Source: Polydactylus sextarius (lineage: Eukaryota; Chordata; Actinopteri; Polynemidae). From it: a stretch of 64,000 nucleotides of DNA. The stretch covers positions 2,108,001 through 2,172,000 of the forward strand of contig CM028925.1 in NCBI GenBank assembly GCA_016801845.1, in the 5' to 3' direction. Shown in pieces: positions 46,891 to 60,017 of this stretch. Within the stretch, counting starts at the first letter, position 1. Every line of letters starts with the position of its first letter. The notes below the pieces were generated by a model that saw only the letters and a program-made list of their open reading frames with translations, ran no database searches and had not been told where the DNA came from. The translations under genes and the position numbers were made by a program.

Positions 46891-49799
46891 GCGCTTCAGT
46901 GTTGTTTGAGGTCTGAGTGTGTGTGTGTGTTGTGTTGAGTGTGTATTTCAGATTTCCGCAGTTTCTCTTGTCGTCGCCGACAACGACGACTTGTTTCTAG
47001 TCGAGCGAGGAGAGTTTTGCATGTGCTGGAGTCTTTTCTCCTTCAGCCTGTAAAGTCTGACACGTCGCTTTATTCAAGTGAGGAGGCTGCTTCAATTTAA
47101 TTTAGTAAATGAGCACATTCAGTGTTTGTCTGTAAAGAATTATAACCTGTGGTTTATATTATAACCTGGCCCTTCAGCAAGATGACAACATTGGCTTTGT
47201 TGCAGGAAGTTTGTAAAAAGTTCAGCACGTTTAAAAATCACTCACAGATCCTCCGATGACTTCACATATGTCTATAACAGTATTTTGACTTGAGCTGGGA
47301 TATGACACTGACCCAGACTCACTTCTTCTTCTAAAATAGGGATGTGTGATGATATTGGTATCGGTACTGATACAAACTTTTATTCTATTATTATTATTAT
47401 TTATAATCATAGGTTTCAGTGTCGAACGCGCACGTGATGATGACAAATAGTAAAAAAAACAAGTGAAAACCTGTTAGTAGCAGTGTTGTATGAAGTAGCT
47501 GAAAGTCACACTTGAGTAGAACAGATACATGTACTTAAGTATGACCAGTAATGTACAATTAAATGCACTTCAGTAATGAAAGTAAAAAGACAGAACTTAG
47601 AATATGATGGAGTTTATCCAGCACTTTAAAACATGGAGCCTACAACAGTCTTCATAGACAGTGTCTTGACTCTGAACTAAAGTACAAAATCTGTTCTTTT
47701 TTCACTAAATTTCTGTTTGATATATACAGTATTGTAGCGTTATCGATAACCACATTAGCCTCACCACAGACATCAGGACAAGTATAGGCCCTGTTAGCGT
47801 GTTAGCATGTTGATCCAGACTGATGAGGCAGTTGTACACTCGCTGGTCCTCATCTATGAATGAAGATTAATACTTAAACTAATTTAACTTTTTTATTTAA
47901 AAAAATAAATCATGTTTGATTTAGTGTATCGGGAGCGATGACTGTGTGTCACCTGCTGACCAGAACAAAAAATGTCAGTGGTTTTGTACTTGACCATTTA
48001 TGCCAAAAAAAAAAAAATAATTAGCATCAATTTACAACTCTTCCTCACTTGTTGGACATTACAAAAATTATCTGGACTTTGTGTTGTTCTCTTCAGTGGA
48101 AAAATAAATAAATAAAAGGCCAGTCGACAGGTTGCATTTGTATGTGTCGAACAGACTGAGACAGACGTCGTCCTGACTCCTGTCTTTTTTTTTTTTTTTT
48201 TTTTCCCCACCTCTCCGTGCAGCTCTGACAGAAAGCCACAGAGGTTTTACCTGTCGGTCCAGTCCAGCTGGACAGTCGTTGTGTCTGACAGCCGACAGCC
48301 GAGGTCGAGTTGCTGCTGCTGCTGTCTGCCTTTATTCCTCCTCATTCGGGATTTAAACACACGTTATCGGTTGATACCGAATCTGAATATCGCAAACATG
48401 AGGATGTGGGGACGTGTTGTCTGTTCTGCTGCTTCGTTTCTGTTTTTACGCCCCCTCCACCGCCCGTCACTTCTCCAGTGAATGAAATAAACCACAGAAT
48501 CGTAGTGAGGAACTCGTCTGACTTTTGTTCCTCATTTTCACTCATGTCACGTCCCGTGCTGGACGAGACGCTGGCCCTGCTGTGTTTGCACAGCGAGTGA
48601 AAACAAACGCGGCGGACACGGTCAGCAGAACTTTCACAAACCGCTCGAAAGTGGTCGCGGGAAAGCGGAGAAATACGATGAAGGTGGACGCTGCTGCTTC
48701 ACCTGTAAAAACACAAGTGGAGCTAATCAATCGTGTTTGTTTAAGCTCTTAAGTGTCATTATTTGCTTTATTATCACAATAAGAGGAATATCAGGATCGT
48801 TCATTAACTGACAGATAATAAAAACATGATGATGTCACTGGACATTAACACATAGATGACACATAGTGAAATGATCTGGCCTGGCTGCTGTCGTGTGGAC
48901 AGCTTTCAGTTCTGCTCTCTGTTCCCCTCCAGGACAGACGCCACGTGCCACGGTCACAAAAAAACGCCTCAGTGTTCACACTTCTGCTCCGACGGACGTG
49001 GCCGAAGCGGCGGGAACGTGAAGCCGCACGCCGGCGTCCCTCAGGGCCACGTTCTAGTCCCGCGGAGTTGTAGCGGTGTTGTTGTTATTGTGACGTGTTG
49101 AGGAACGACGCAGGAACCAGCTGCGAGAGAGAAAGTCCACAGACTCGTTTGAGGACACGCGTCCAAACAGAGGTGGCTTGACACAGTCAGATATTCACAT
49201 TTTTACAAAGCGGGAATTAGCGTAGCTGCCGTTCTGATCTGTGTCAGCGTCCGTGCATCTGTGGCGTCCAGCTGCGGCAGCACCCCCCTCATCCCCACCA
49301 CCACCAACCCGTTCTCCCTCCTTCCAACCCCCCTGTTCTCCCTTACTATGAGGGGAAGCTGCAGACATTGACCCGACCAAAACAATAGGCCCTGGCGTTC
49401 CAGCGACGGATCTGATGCAGGTGTAAAAATAGGCCGCGGGGCTCTGGAGCTTCCTGCTCCTTAACAATGCCGAGCCACATTTTTCTGTCGTGTGGACGAT
49501 GAGACGAGGCCGAGACAGAGACGAGGACGAGGACAGGATTGTGTTGGTGTTCCTGAGGATAAGAGTAAGACAGAGAGGGAGGGGTTGTGTGGGTGAGGGG
49601 AGAGTCCCCGGCAACAGCGGCGATGTCACTTCCTGTCCAATCGATCGTCTCTTTCAAGGCGTGGCGCTGGTGGAGGTCTCAGAGGACGGAGGCTGAGTGG
49701 ATTCTCTGATTTCCTTTCCTTTTTTTTTTTTTTTTTTCTGATCTCCGGTTGTCCTGCATGTATTTTTTTTTTCTTTCCGACATACAGCAGATGCTCAGA

Positions 49800-50070
49800 G
49801 CCCCTCAAGCCCTCGGCTTGTTCACCGATAAATGATTTATTGCCTAATTAATCCGACTCCACCACCAGCAGCAACAGCAGCAGCAGCATCATCTTCTATC
49901 CTAATTAGACCAGATCTGTGTCTGTGAACGCATCGTTCTTCTAAACCAGAGGGAGGCCGCATTGATACTGATCAAATATTTGATCCCAGCTTGATTTCAT
50001 GGACAGGTCAGATGAATATCTGACTCATTTCCTGTCCAGCAGGTGGATTCATGATGAAATCATATCCTTG
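49800..50070. promoter_or_regulatory. Candidate intronic enhancer block with homeodomain-like sites
   Basis: Contains GATAAATGATTTATTGCCTAA (from 49828, written here in part), two TAATTA-like words (CTAATTAATCC and CCTAATTAGACC) and GATCAAATATTTGATC, a perfect 16-bp palindrome at 49970-49985. The density of ordered homeodomain/Fox-type words and the lack of repeats, apart from a short CAG run, suggest a developmental enhancer. Confidence 0.35.
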
Positions 50071-50664
50071 CTCTTAATTATAGTAGAGGTCATGGAGACA
50101 AAGTAAAATTAACAAATGAGTTTGAGTAAATATGGAATAAAACAAGTAATACTGGGTAATGAGATCGATTACTTCATAATCATTGCTTATAATACCTGGT
50201 ACATACTCTGTGTTACTCAGCGAGAAACTTACTCTTGTGAACTTCGAGTGCGCCTGTATTCTTCAGTCACCATCTCAAACAGAGCTGCGCAGCGTCAGAG
50301 CCTCGTCCTGCTCAGGACGGAGCCATCGTCCTTCAGGAGGGACGGTGGCCTCAGAGGGCCATAAACCCACCAGACAGCACAGAAAGCAGTTTTCCAGGGT
50401 CGACATTCTGCCCATCTGTCCATCACAGAGAAAATCAATCTTCCTCTCAGGTCGCCATCTGGCAGGAAGATGCTCTGACCTCTCTTTGTGTCGTGTCTTG
50501 GTGTGTGTGTGTATATGTCAGCTCCGCCTCCTGCTCTCATGGCATCTTGATGCTCTGGATTCAGCACAGCTGGACTGTTTGACAGTTTGAGTTTGTGTCG
50601 GACTCCTCCGGTGTCGTAAAGTGTCTGAAAACAAACACACAGCCTGCTGATGATGCAGCGCCGC

Positions 50665-50677
50665 TGACCTCTGACCT
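50665..50677 (-). promoter_or_regulatory. Perfect DR1 motif, minus orientation
   Basis: TGACCT-C-TGACCT on the plus strand, both half sites at consensus. Confidence 0.35.
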
Positions 50678-51142
50678 CTGTGCGACGAAAGGTCGAACCG
50701 ACATGATCCACAACAATCACTTCATTGATGACGCGACACGTAAGGTTTATGTAGGAACTCTGTTCTTCATTAGTGAAAAGATGATAGATCAGCCGATAGA
50801 CCCTGTCGACTTTTATTGTCCAGAATGACGTCAGTGCAGCTCTTTAAAAAAAAAAAAAAAAAAGATCATTGAAGTGACTCTAAATTAAAACAATTAAATA
50901 AGCCAATAGAGATATTAATGAGATGAGATGACCATATGAATGAATCAGTAGTAGTACAAGTATTTGCTACATGAGTTTTTTGAGACCTCTGTATTATTAG
51001 CATATATCATATTAAATGCAAATAATAATATAAAAATGATAAAAATATTTAAATAAAAAAATATATGAAATTATATAGCATTTTTTAAATAGTTTGTTAG
51101 GTTTCAAGATTCAAAAATTATCAGTAATCAATGATTAGAGGG

Positions 51143-51325
<183 letters not shown>

Positions 51326-52379
51326 GTCATGGCTCGGGGTCAGCCTGCAGGATAATTAAACGAGGAGGAAGAGGAGGTCTCGGTACCATCTGCCTCTCTC
51401 TCCGACCTGGACCTGGGTCAAAGACAAAGATCCTCTTTGTCTGACGAGATGTCTCACTCGAACATTTCATCCTGGTGTGAAACTACTTGTACTTAAGTTT
51501 ATTAATAAATAACCCGGGATCAGATTGGACTTTCTAAGCCATGATCCGGGATTTTTGAAGCAGCAGGGGCTTCTCGTAGATCAGGATCAGGATGAGAACA
51601 ATTGTTTATTAGTTATTAGTCACACAAACACACAGTGGTTGATTTATTTCTGCCCGTCAGTCAAAACTGGGGCCCGGGAGGTTTTCAGTCTGCAGCAGAA
51701 ATTAAGCCGAATAAATTCCTCTCTGCAGCAGATTCCTCCCATGCGGCCACTGCTTCATGAAAATGAGGCCGTTATATCAAACAGTAGGAGTCGATGCTGC
51801 CGTGGCGACGACCTCCGACCTCAGACCTCTAGTGATGTAAGAAGTGAGGCTGATTCAGCTGCGAGCGCCACAGGTGGCGGCGGATAAAAATATCTTCTGT
51901 GGTTATAATGTAAAATGTTCGTGTTGGGACAGATCCCCCCCCCTCCACCCCTCCTCTCGTCCTCCCCTCCCCCTGCAGAGAGGAGGGTGAGTCATCAATG
52001 AGAGCTGCAGGGCGATCGAGCCTGAGTGCTTTGATGAGCAGAGAGAGAGAAAGTGGTTGTGGTTTTCCTCAGAGACAATCGCACATCAGTCCTCATCCCT
52101 CTCTCCTCTCTCTCTCTTCCTCCTCCCACTCTTCACTGACTTTAACTGTGACTCACGCTAAACCCATCACTGTCAGTGTTTTATGTTTTTGCAGTCACTT
52201 CAGCAGAAACTCCCACTGCGTCAAAATGTGTTTTCTTATTTTTTTTTTTTTGTCTGAAACAGCAGCTACAAACGTTTCCACACAAAAGAGAGACAGGTTT
52301 TCTTTTTCTTTTTCCCTCTCAAAACAAGACGTTCTTTGTCCTTCACGTTTTCGCCACACGCATACGTCACAGGTGGAGA

Positions 52380-53040
52380 CTAGGGAGGTAAATCTGTCGA
52401 TACGATTTTGATTTCATTCGATCGAGGAGATATTATATCATCCATTCAACTCAATCAGCTTATATCAAGTCACAAAAAAACAACTAGACGTCGTGCGCTA
52501 GCACCAGGTAGTATGGTACCTACTCGGCCGACACTAAAACATGACGTGAACAGGCTGCCGGCCACTGATTGGTCAGAGGGAGCGTCTTCACGAGCGCGAC
52601 CAGGCGCGAGTTGAGTTAAGCGAGCGTCAGCAAAAATAATCAACCTCCATTTTTAAACACCAGCAAGAGCGACATCCATCGTCGTAGCCTACCTCGTCGT
52701 AAGCTAACCGAGCAACAAGTACAGCATCATCCTTCATGTCTTCCATTAATGTTTACTGATGTTTTTGTGTCACGACGTCGCAGCAGATTGGCTCTACCCC
52801 ACTGGCTATTTGCCGTGACCTGCCTGGCCCTAGGCTACTAGCATTGTTTGAACGTTTAGGCCGGAGCAGTAGGAGATGGAGCTTGGACAGTAACATGGAC
52901 GTGACACGGGGATTTCAAAAACGATGACGTATTTTAAACGTGACATCATGGATCCATGTTCTCACTTTGCATCGATAATATCGGATCATTAATCATTGAA
53001 TCGATGTATCGATTTAGATCCGTGAATCGTTAGACCTCAG
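52380..53040. mobile_element. Possible hAT-like non-autonomous element
   Basis: The left edge (AGGTAAATCTGTCGATACGA, from 52385) and the inverse of the right edge (AGGTCTAACGATTCACGGAT, ending at 53038) are similar. Both are followed by ATCGAT-rich sequence of the kind seen at hAT-type MITE ends in fish. The 0.65-kb interior has no transposase. The termini are diverged, so this is tentative. Confidence 0.35.
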
Positions 53041-53796
53041 GTAAATTCATAAAGGAGGTAAACAGGAAAGGAGTTTTCGTATCGCAGCACCTGGTTGTGA
53101 GTAAAGGAACGCCTTTGTTTATATATTAGATTTTTTTAAATGCAAGTTTAAATCACAAGGTGAAAAGTATCCAGTGTTTGTGAGACCAGAGGGACAGAAT
53201 CCGAATATAAATGGAGTTTGGCAGCAGACGGATCAAAAGTTTCCTGGTGTGACACTGAGCTCTGAGAGCTGAGCTGCCGGGCAGAAAATATCTGGTGTGA
53301 AGACGAAGATGAGGATTAAAAGTGATTTAGGGACAGAGGAGAGGAGAAGGAACAGAGCGGCAGGATTTGAAAGGACGAGGTCGGAGGAAGCGAGGAAAGG
53401 AGAAGACGGTCGCTCCCTGCAGCCACGCCTCCGACAACAAAGCATTGTGGGAGAAAAATGAGGCTTCTGTGAAACGCAGCGTGTGTGGGAAGCCCCAAAT
53501 TCCTCCAGAAGGCAAGAAGGGAAAAACAGTGGAGAGGAAACCAGTGACCAACAAATGGTCCACAACACTGTTCACATTCATCTGCAGAGACTCAACACGT
53601 CACGATCTCTATAGTGAATTAATGGAGACGCTCACAAATGCCAAAGTTAACCAGAGGGTTTTTAGGGGACAGATATGTGACATGTTGGTTAAAGAAGAAA
53701 GCAGAGTTGTCCATCAAGTCAGTGTTTGGTTCACTTCAGTGTTTCCCGTCGAGATTTTCAAATGTAAAAATATCAACTTCGATACAACTAGACTTG

Positions 53797-53810
53797 CCAC
53801 TAGGGGGCGA
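53797..53810 (+). promoter_or_regulatory. CTCF-like motif CCACTAGGGGGCGA
   Basis: A strong match to the CTCF core, inside agap1 intron 1. The context could also be a repeat-borne site. Confidence 0.45.
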
Positions 53811-55229
53811 TCTGACTAAAAGATTAAATCACACGCTCTTTGGTTTAGCTGAACTCATGTGACCACATGATCTGTTGTGCATATGGTTGCCATGGACGCC
53901 AAGTCTGTCACTTCAGTTTGAGGCTAAAGGCCCGCAAATCTCAGCATCTCGTTTTCACTCTTATTTTATTCTGAAAGTCCTGACGGGAAGTTTCCTGACA
54001 GACTTGTTGCTTACTTATATCGAGTCTGAACGTGTAATTATCAGCTGCGAATTGGAAGTGTTTTAATTTGAAAGGTCAGTGGCTGCTGACCGGCTAGCCC
54101 CATTCTCCAGCTCTAGTTAGCATGCTAGCTGTTTAACAGCTGATATCAGGCTGGTTAGCGGAGACTTAATGTTTTATCCTGATGTGAAAATAAAAATTGT
54201 ATTATTAAATGATGTAGTATCACATCAGTGCAGAAACTCGTGGACTTGCTGAGACCTGATCCAGGATTTTAGCAACATTGAACCTTTTTTTTTTTTTGTG
54301 CTAGTGTTGCTAAAGCTCTAGTCTGGAGGCCTGTAGCATTAATGCTGTTGTTAAAAAGATCAGTCAAGTGTTGTCTAGTAAGCAAATGATTAATAAAACT
54401 ACCAATAAGCTAAGAAGGATAATTGACTCTTGATAATTGACATGTATCAAACTAAAAGAGGACCCAGGATGGAGCCCTGTCGATCTCCACAGGAGACGGA
54501 AGAACAAATCTGACAGAAACCGTTGAGAATAAAAGCAGTAGTGTTTACGAGCTAGTCTGACAAGATGCTGTCATTTGATACTAAAACCACAGCCTATGGA
54601 TTTACCAGTTCTCTCAGTTAAAAGAAAAAACACAAGGCAATTGAGTTTGCGGCTCAAACGTTCAAGCCTCAGAGACAAACCCTCGATTCTTCTCCTCCGT
54701 CGAGCTATTTCAGGGACGATGATGAGAGTAGGAAACACCGAGTCCACTGTCTTTGTCTTTTGATCCTTTCTAGTCAAGTTTGCTTTGAATCACAGCAGAT
54801 CTTAAGTTGACGACAATCTCCGCTCTTCACTTTTATTCATGTTTTGTGTGAACGGGAACATTCTTGGCACTAAAATCAGATTTTGTTGCAGAGCTGTCGC
54901 GCTGTATCGATTACACTGAGGATTCACTGCTCGCTGAGATTTGGTGCTGTGGCCTGGTTCATACATTAGCTCAGAGTTATGGCTCCTGTGTGTGTGTGTG
55001 GTGGTGATATATCCTCCTTTCAAGGTCACACACACTCTTCCCAGAGATGAATTCTCCCGGGATGAAGGGGAATTATACACCAGTCTGGTCTCAGTGTTCC
55101 TGATAGATACTGTTTTACACACACACACAGACTCTGACAGCAGCCTGATCCTGCAGGTGCTGTTTGTCGTCGCAAGTGGAGGAAAAAAAAAATGGCCGAC
55201 GCTACGCCACTTCCTGCCGCCGCGCCGAA

Positions 55230-55510
55230 ACCAAGCCAGAACGTCCTGGTTCCTAGTGTTCAGAGCCTGAGTCCGTACAGTGGTGGAGCTGCTGTATCGA
55301 GTCCCGCCCACACACCAATGTGACCAATCGCGGGTCATGCTCACCTGTCAATCATGACGTTAAAGTGATCAGAAAACGTCGACTGTGTCAGAAGTACCTG
55401 AAAAGGGAAACATTCATTTGTTTAGTTACAGTTTGGATCAGAACCCATCTGCTAACATGGAGGGGGGCGGGGCTTAGCAGGTGTTTATATACAATCTGTG
55501 GCATGAACAT
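55230..55510. repeat. Dispersed repeat, copy related to 13.1 kb
   Basis: Shares ordered phrases with 13085-13260 ('cagtttggatcagaaccca', 'tctgctaacatgga', 'ggggggcggggctta') and ends with 'tatacaatctgtgg'. The 5' part, with 'gaccaatcgcgggtcatg' and 'caatcatgacgttaaa', belongs to the same recalled percomorph repeat. Confidence 0.6.
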
Positions 55511-56122
55511 ATGAAAATACTTATCAGGCGATGCTTTAATCTGTTTTTGTTGAAATCTGTGCGTGTGTGTGAGACGTGTTGTGTGTTTAGCTGTTGGCTG
55601 TTACTGTGACTCTGGATCTGTCTTCTTGCATTTGCATTTATTCCCGTGGGGCTCTCTTATGTATGAGTGTGTGTGTGTGTGTGTCTCTGTTTCACTCTTT
55701 GTTTTTTGTTTTTTTTTTTTTTTTTTTTTTTTAAGGATGCTGCTACACCTGTTCACGATTCACATGTAAATCTCCTGTGCGGTCACAAACTTATTTAACT
55801 AAACATGAGACTATTGTAAGGCAGATTTTTTTGCTGTATATATTTACATATATCTCTTTATCTTTAATGCATGCAGATTCCAGTTCAGACTCTCCTCGGG
55901 GGAGTTTTCAGCTTTAAACCTCGTCCGTTTCGGTTTGTAGAATAAAGCGACGGTGCGAGGCTGCGGCAGCGTAAAGTGGAAGCAGGTGGAGGGAAACTGT
56001 TTGTGAGACACAAACATGAACCTCACACACACACACTCCTCATACACACGTTATTAAATATTAACCAGCAGAGTGGAATCTGACCCAGTAAATCACAGAG
56101 CAGGCTGATTATTCTGCGAGCA

Positions 56123-56139
56123 CCAGCGCCCTCTGTAGG
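56123..56139 (-). promoter_or_regulatory. CTCF-like motif, minus orientation
   Basis: Minus strand reads CCTACAGAGGGCGCTGG, close to the CTCF consensus. Confidence 0.4.
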
Positions 56140-56280
56140 ACAGAAACCACTTGAGTTGCATCGAGTTTTTTACATCCTGAAAATATACAATAAAACAGAA
56201 ATAGATTCATTAGAAGTTATGTCAACGACTTTATATCATTCTGATTCACTGACACGTGTTAAACAGATGTTTGGTTGTTT

Positions 56281-56282
<2 letters not shown>

Positions 56283-56314
<32 letters not shown>
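56283..56314. repeat. (TA)n microsatellite
   Basis: About 15 TA units. Confidence 0.9.
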
Positions 56315-56316
<2 letters not shown>

Positions 56317-56406
56317 TGAGGTTTTCCTATTTAAAAGAGATGAGATAAATCAGAGCAGCAGACCTGGAGCTGTTGAGCGTCACTGTAGCTGTTTATAAAG
56401 TAAGCG

Positions 56407-56422
56407 GCGCCCCCTGCTGGGC
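56407..56422 (-). promoter_or_regulatory. CTCF-like motif, minus orientation
   Basis: Minus strand reads GCCCAGCAGGGGGCGC, a near-ideal CTCF core. Confidence 0.5.
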
Positions 56423-56862
56423 AAACAAAAGCGCTTTTCCCCTTTCACAGCAGATTTCAGGCTCGGTCTTCAGGGCTGAATGTCGGGGCTGTTTTTAAGG
56501 ACACGGTTGTCAGCTTGGATTTTCTTTTTCTTCTTCTTCTCCTCTCATTGTGCTGCGTTGTTTTTGTTGCCTGGAGGTTTGAGGCCCACAGTCGAAGCTC
56601 AATGACACTCACAGACGTTTGTAAAGCTGCTGCTTTTTTTTTTCTCTGTCTTTTTTTTTTTTTTCTTTCTTTTCATTTCTTTTCTTCTTCTTTTTAAACA
56701 AGTCTGAACCCACCACACACTCTGATGATTCCCCTCTTTTTCAGAACACAAATTAAACTTTGTGTTTCATATTCTCACCATTTGTTTTTATTTCATTCTT
56801 ATTTTATTTCGAGTTTGTCTTCAGACCTGCCTCAGTTCTCCCGTTGTGCACCGTTGGATGCT

Positions 56863-56883
56863 CCACAGCAGGGGGCAGCGCTG
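56863..56883 (+). promoter_or_regulatory. CTCF-like motif, plus orientation
   Basis: Contains CAGCAGGGGGCAGCGCTG, a near-ideal extended CTCF core. Confidence 0.5.
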
Positions 56884-57332
56884 AGTTATGGTGTTTTCAG
56901 TAATGGGAGGAATGCTGGGAATTTTGTGTGTGTGGGTGATTGTGTGTTGATGTGGTTTGATCCTGAAGGCTGAACAGACAATATTCACACTGATACTGAG
57001 GAGCTGTTTACTTCACTATTTAACAATCAGATAGTTTAATGATATAATATTCTCTCTGTTCGTCTGATTATTCTGAGTTTTTTTTTTTTTTCAAAATAAG
57101 AGCCCAAATGATGACCACTGTTAGTTACAGAGGAGCTGTCACTCACACTGGGTGTGTGTGTTCACTGTAATGATGATTAATCCTTCTGGTTTCCCCACGA
57201 CAACTTGTCATAGTCACAGTTTTTATTTTTACTCACAAAAATAACATAATTAGTTTTTAACCTTTTAACACATTTTGATTATTTATTTCATCATTTATTT
57301 TAAATATTATTTTTATTATGTTTTCATTTAGA

Positions 57333-57432
<100 letters not shown>

Positions 57433-58746
57433 ATCTGTCATTATCATTTTACATTTTTAACACTTTTTCTATTTTACAATTTTCTTTTTTTTTCCCACCA
57501 GTTTCACCCTAAACACGTTGTTAACTGTTTCCTGTCAGTGAGGATATTGTGCCTCATGGTGTTAATGTGGATGGATCACAGTTATTACACTCGTGCACAT
57601 TGCTGTTATTGGTGGGAAACGGTGACACACACACACACACACACACACTCCCCAGAGACATCATTAGAGAGCGTAGAGAGGGAGGTGTTAATTATTCAGA
57701 GCCTGTGAAGAGTCCCCTGTGTGTGTACATGTGTTGTCATAAAACTCCACCCCCCTACATACATACATACATATATATATAAGTATTTTTCATGACAAAC
57801 GGAATGAGAATCATCAGGAGAAATAGCAGCACGTTATATTAGAAGAAGTAAAGTGACTTTGTGGAGATGTTTTGCTTGTTTGTTGAGTTAATTTGTTACT
57901 GATCTGCTGATGTTTGAGCTGCACTTTATATGCAGGCTGCACTCTGACTATTTATCTCACTTACATCACTTTTGGCTGCAGTAGTTGTGTGTGTGTGTGT
58001 GTGTGTGAGGTTGTAGCTGATGAAGCTGTTGTATTTTTAATTTGGAACCACTTTAAACTTTGCCGTGTTTCTAGTAAAAAAAAAAAAAACCTTTTCACTC
58101 GTCCGTTGTGTTTTGGGTTAACTCTGCAGGGATCGGGCTAAGTGCTGTTATCACTAAACCGACACACCTCCTCATCCTCCTCCTAATCCTCCTCATCCTC
58201 TTCTTTCTCGTCTTCCTCCTCCTCCGCCTGCACATCACTTCCTGGCTCCAGACCAATCAGTTGTCTTGTTTTAGATGCAGCGTTGCTTCAGCTCCGTCTG
58301 CAGCCGAGCATCTGGTTCCTATTGTAGCCAGGGATTAAACACACACTCACACATACACACACACATACACACTGATGTCGTGTGTTCCTTTTCATTTTTG
58401 CATATCATGTGCATTAGCTTGTGTGCCATCTGAACCCTCGTGGGATTTTGGACATCAGCTGTCTCATACACACTTAAAAGTGTGTGTGTGTGTGTGTATG
58501 TGTGTGTTTGTGTTTGTCTCCAGCGCTGCTCTGATGTTTTCAGTTGTTCTCAGAAATTCATGAATTCATAATTAGCCGACCTCCATCTGCGCCGCAGCGG
58601 AGATCAGAGTGAAAAACCAAGACGAGAAAGCAGATCGTTATTCTTTCGTTAATAAATCAAATCTGATCCAGTCAAACACTTGAACGTCTCATCTGTGGGA
58701 TTTTCTTTATTCTCGCTGTATGAATGTGGGTTGAGCTGCAGCTCGG

Positions 58747-58748
<2 letters not shown>

Positions 58749-58794
<46 letters not shown>
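58749..58794. repeat. (AC)n microsatellite
   Basis: About 23 AC units in agap1 intron 1. Confidence 0.95.
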
Positions 58795-58796
<2 letters not shown>

Positions 58797-59029
58797 TTTT
58801 CACACACTTTGGTTTGTTTCAGGTGAAGGTGGAGCCTGGACTGTGTGCGTTTGTTTACTGGACGTTGTGGTTGTGTTTTGGTTCAGAGTTCAGCTCATCT
58901 GCTGGTCTCAGCATCACACACACACACTCTCAAACCTATCAAGTGCCAAGCCAGCCGTGCAAGCCCCCAACCAGTCACCATGGCAACAGCCCTGAGTCTG
59001 GATTGCCGGGTGGGGCAGGGCAGATATCT

Positions 59030-59325
59030 CCCCTCTCCTTTCCTTCTTTTCCTCTGGTTTTATTTCTGTTCCATTCCTCTTGTGTCCTTTCTTACTTTTC
59101 CTCCTTCCTTTCTTGTTTCCTTTTCCCTTGTTTCCTTTTTTCCATTCATTTCCTCTCCTTTTCTGCCCTTTCTTCCTTCCTTTCCTTCTTTTCCTCTAGT
59201 TTCCCTTCCTCTCCTGTCCTTTATTCCTCCTCTTTCCCCTTCCTTTCTCGTTTTCCTCTCCTTTTTCTTCCCTTTGTCCTCCATCTCCTCTCCTTCCTTG
59301 TCCTTTGTTTCCTTCCCTCTGACAG
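59030..59325. repeat. Polypyrimidine tract (TTCC/CTTTT-rich)
   Basis: Nearly 300 bp of C/T-biased plus-strand sequence built from irregular CCTT/TTCC units. It accounts for the Ser/Phe/Leu-rich and Lys/Glu/Arg-rich false frames on the two strands. Such tracts can adopt triplex (H-DNA) structure. Confidence 0.85.
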
Positions 59326-60001
59326 TTCATATGAATAAACAACAGAGTACACACACAAACACACGCACCCTCTCATCTACATAAACTCTTCAAGGTCACC
59401 TGTCTGTGAGGCTGATCACTGTGTGTTTTTGTCTGTGTACACACACACTCACCCTCTCCAACTTGAATACTGAGCAGCCTGCTGAAAGTTTGTCCTGCTG
59501 TTGTTGCGCAAACACGCCGACTCTTTGTCGTTTGATTGTTCGTTACAGTCAAATCACCATCATGATTGTTGTCATTACTGTAACCCTGCTCTGATTGGCT
59601 GCTTCTCTTCTTCTCTCCTCATGTCCTGCTGCCTCTTCCTGTCGCTGACTCATCGCAGGTAAGATCACCAGTCTCCTTCAAAAGTTAAAACTTTTCATGA
59701 CGTCACATGATCATGAATCTGATCACGTTGGTCGCCTCTGTGCTTTAGCTTAGCATTAGCCGCTGAAACATAAGTGTGTGGAGGATCTCAAATGCAGCAG
59801 GTTCAGACACAATTGCCATTTAGTATTCTCATGGAGCGCTGTGTGTGCATACAGATTATATGTGTATGTGTGTGTGAGCGTCCTTGCACGTGTGCGTGTG
59901 TGTGAGAGCATCCACTCCCAGAATTCACAGTTAAATCAAACCAGCGCTGCTTCTCTCCACTGAATTTTTATGAGTTTTCATGTGTGTATGTGTCTCCTCC
60001 T

Positions 60002-60017
60002 GCCAGCAGGGGGCTTC
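60002..60017 (+). promoter_or_regulatory. CTCF-like motif, plus orientation
   Basis: GCCAGCAGGGGGCTTC, a good CTCF core match in agap1 intron 1. Confidence 0.4.

Noticed and set aside
53367..53819. 150-aa plus-strand frame
   Set aside because: Lys/Arg-rich, no family resemblance, and ends in a repeat-like CTCF motif region; most likely chance within the intron.
54802..55344. 180-aa minus-strand frame
   Set aside because: Composed partly of dispersed repeat and AC-repeat sequence, without recognisable domain or splice context.
58724..59384. 204- and 179-aa Ser/Phe/Leu-rich frames
   Set aside because: Low-complexity translation of an AC repeat and the polypyrimidine tract; no protein features.
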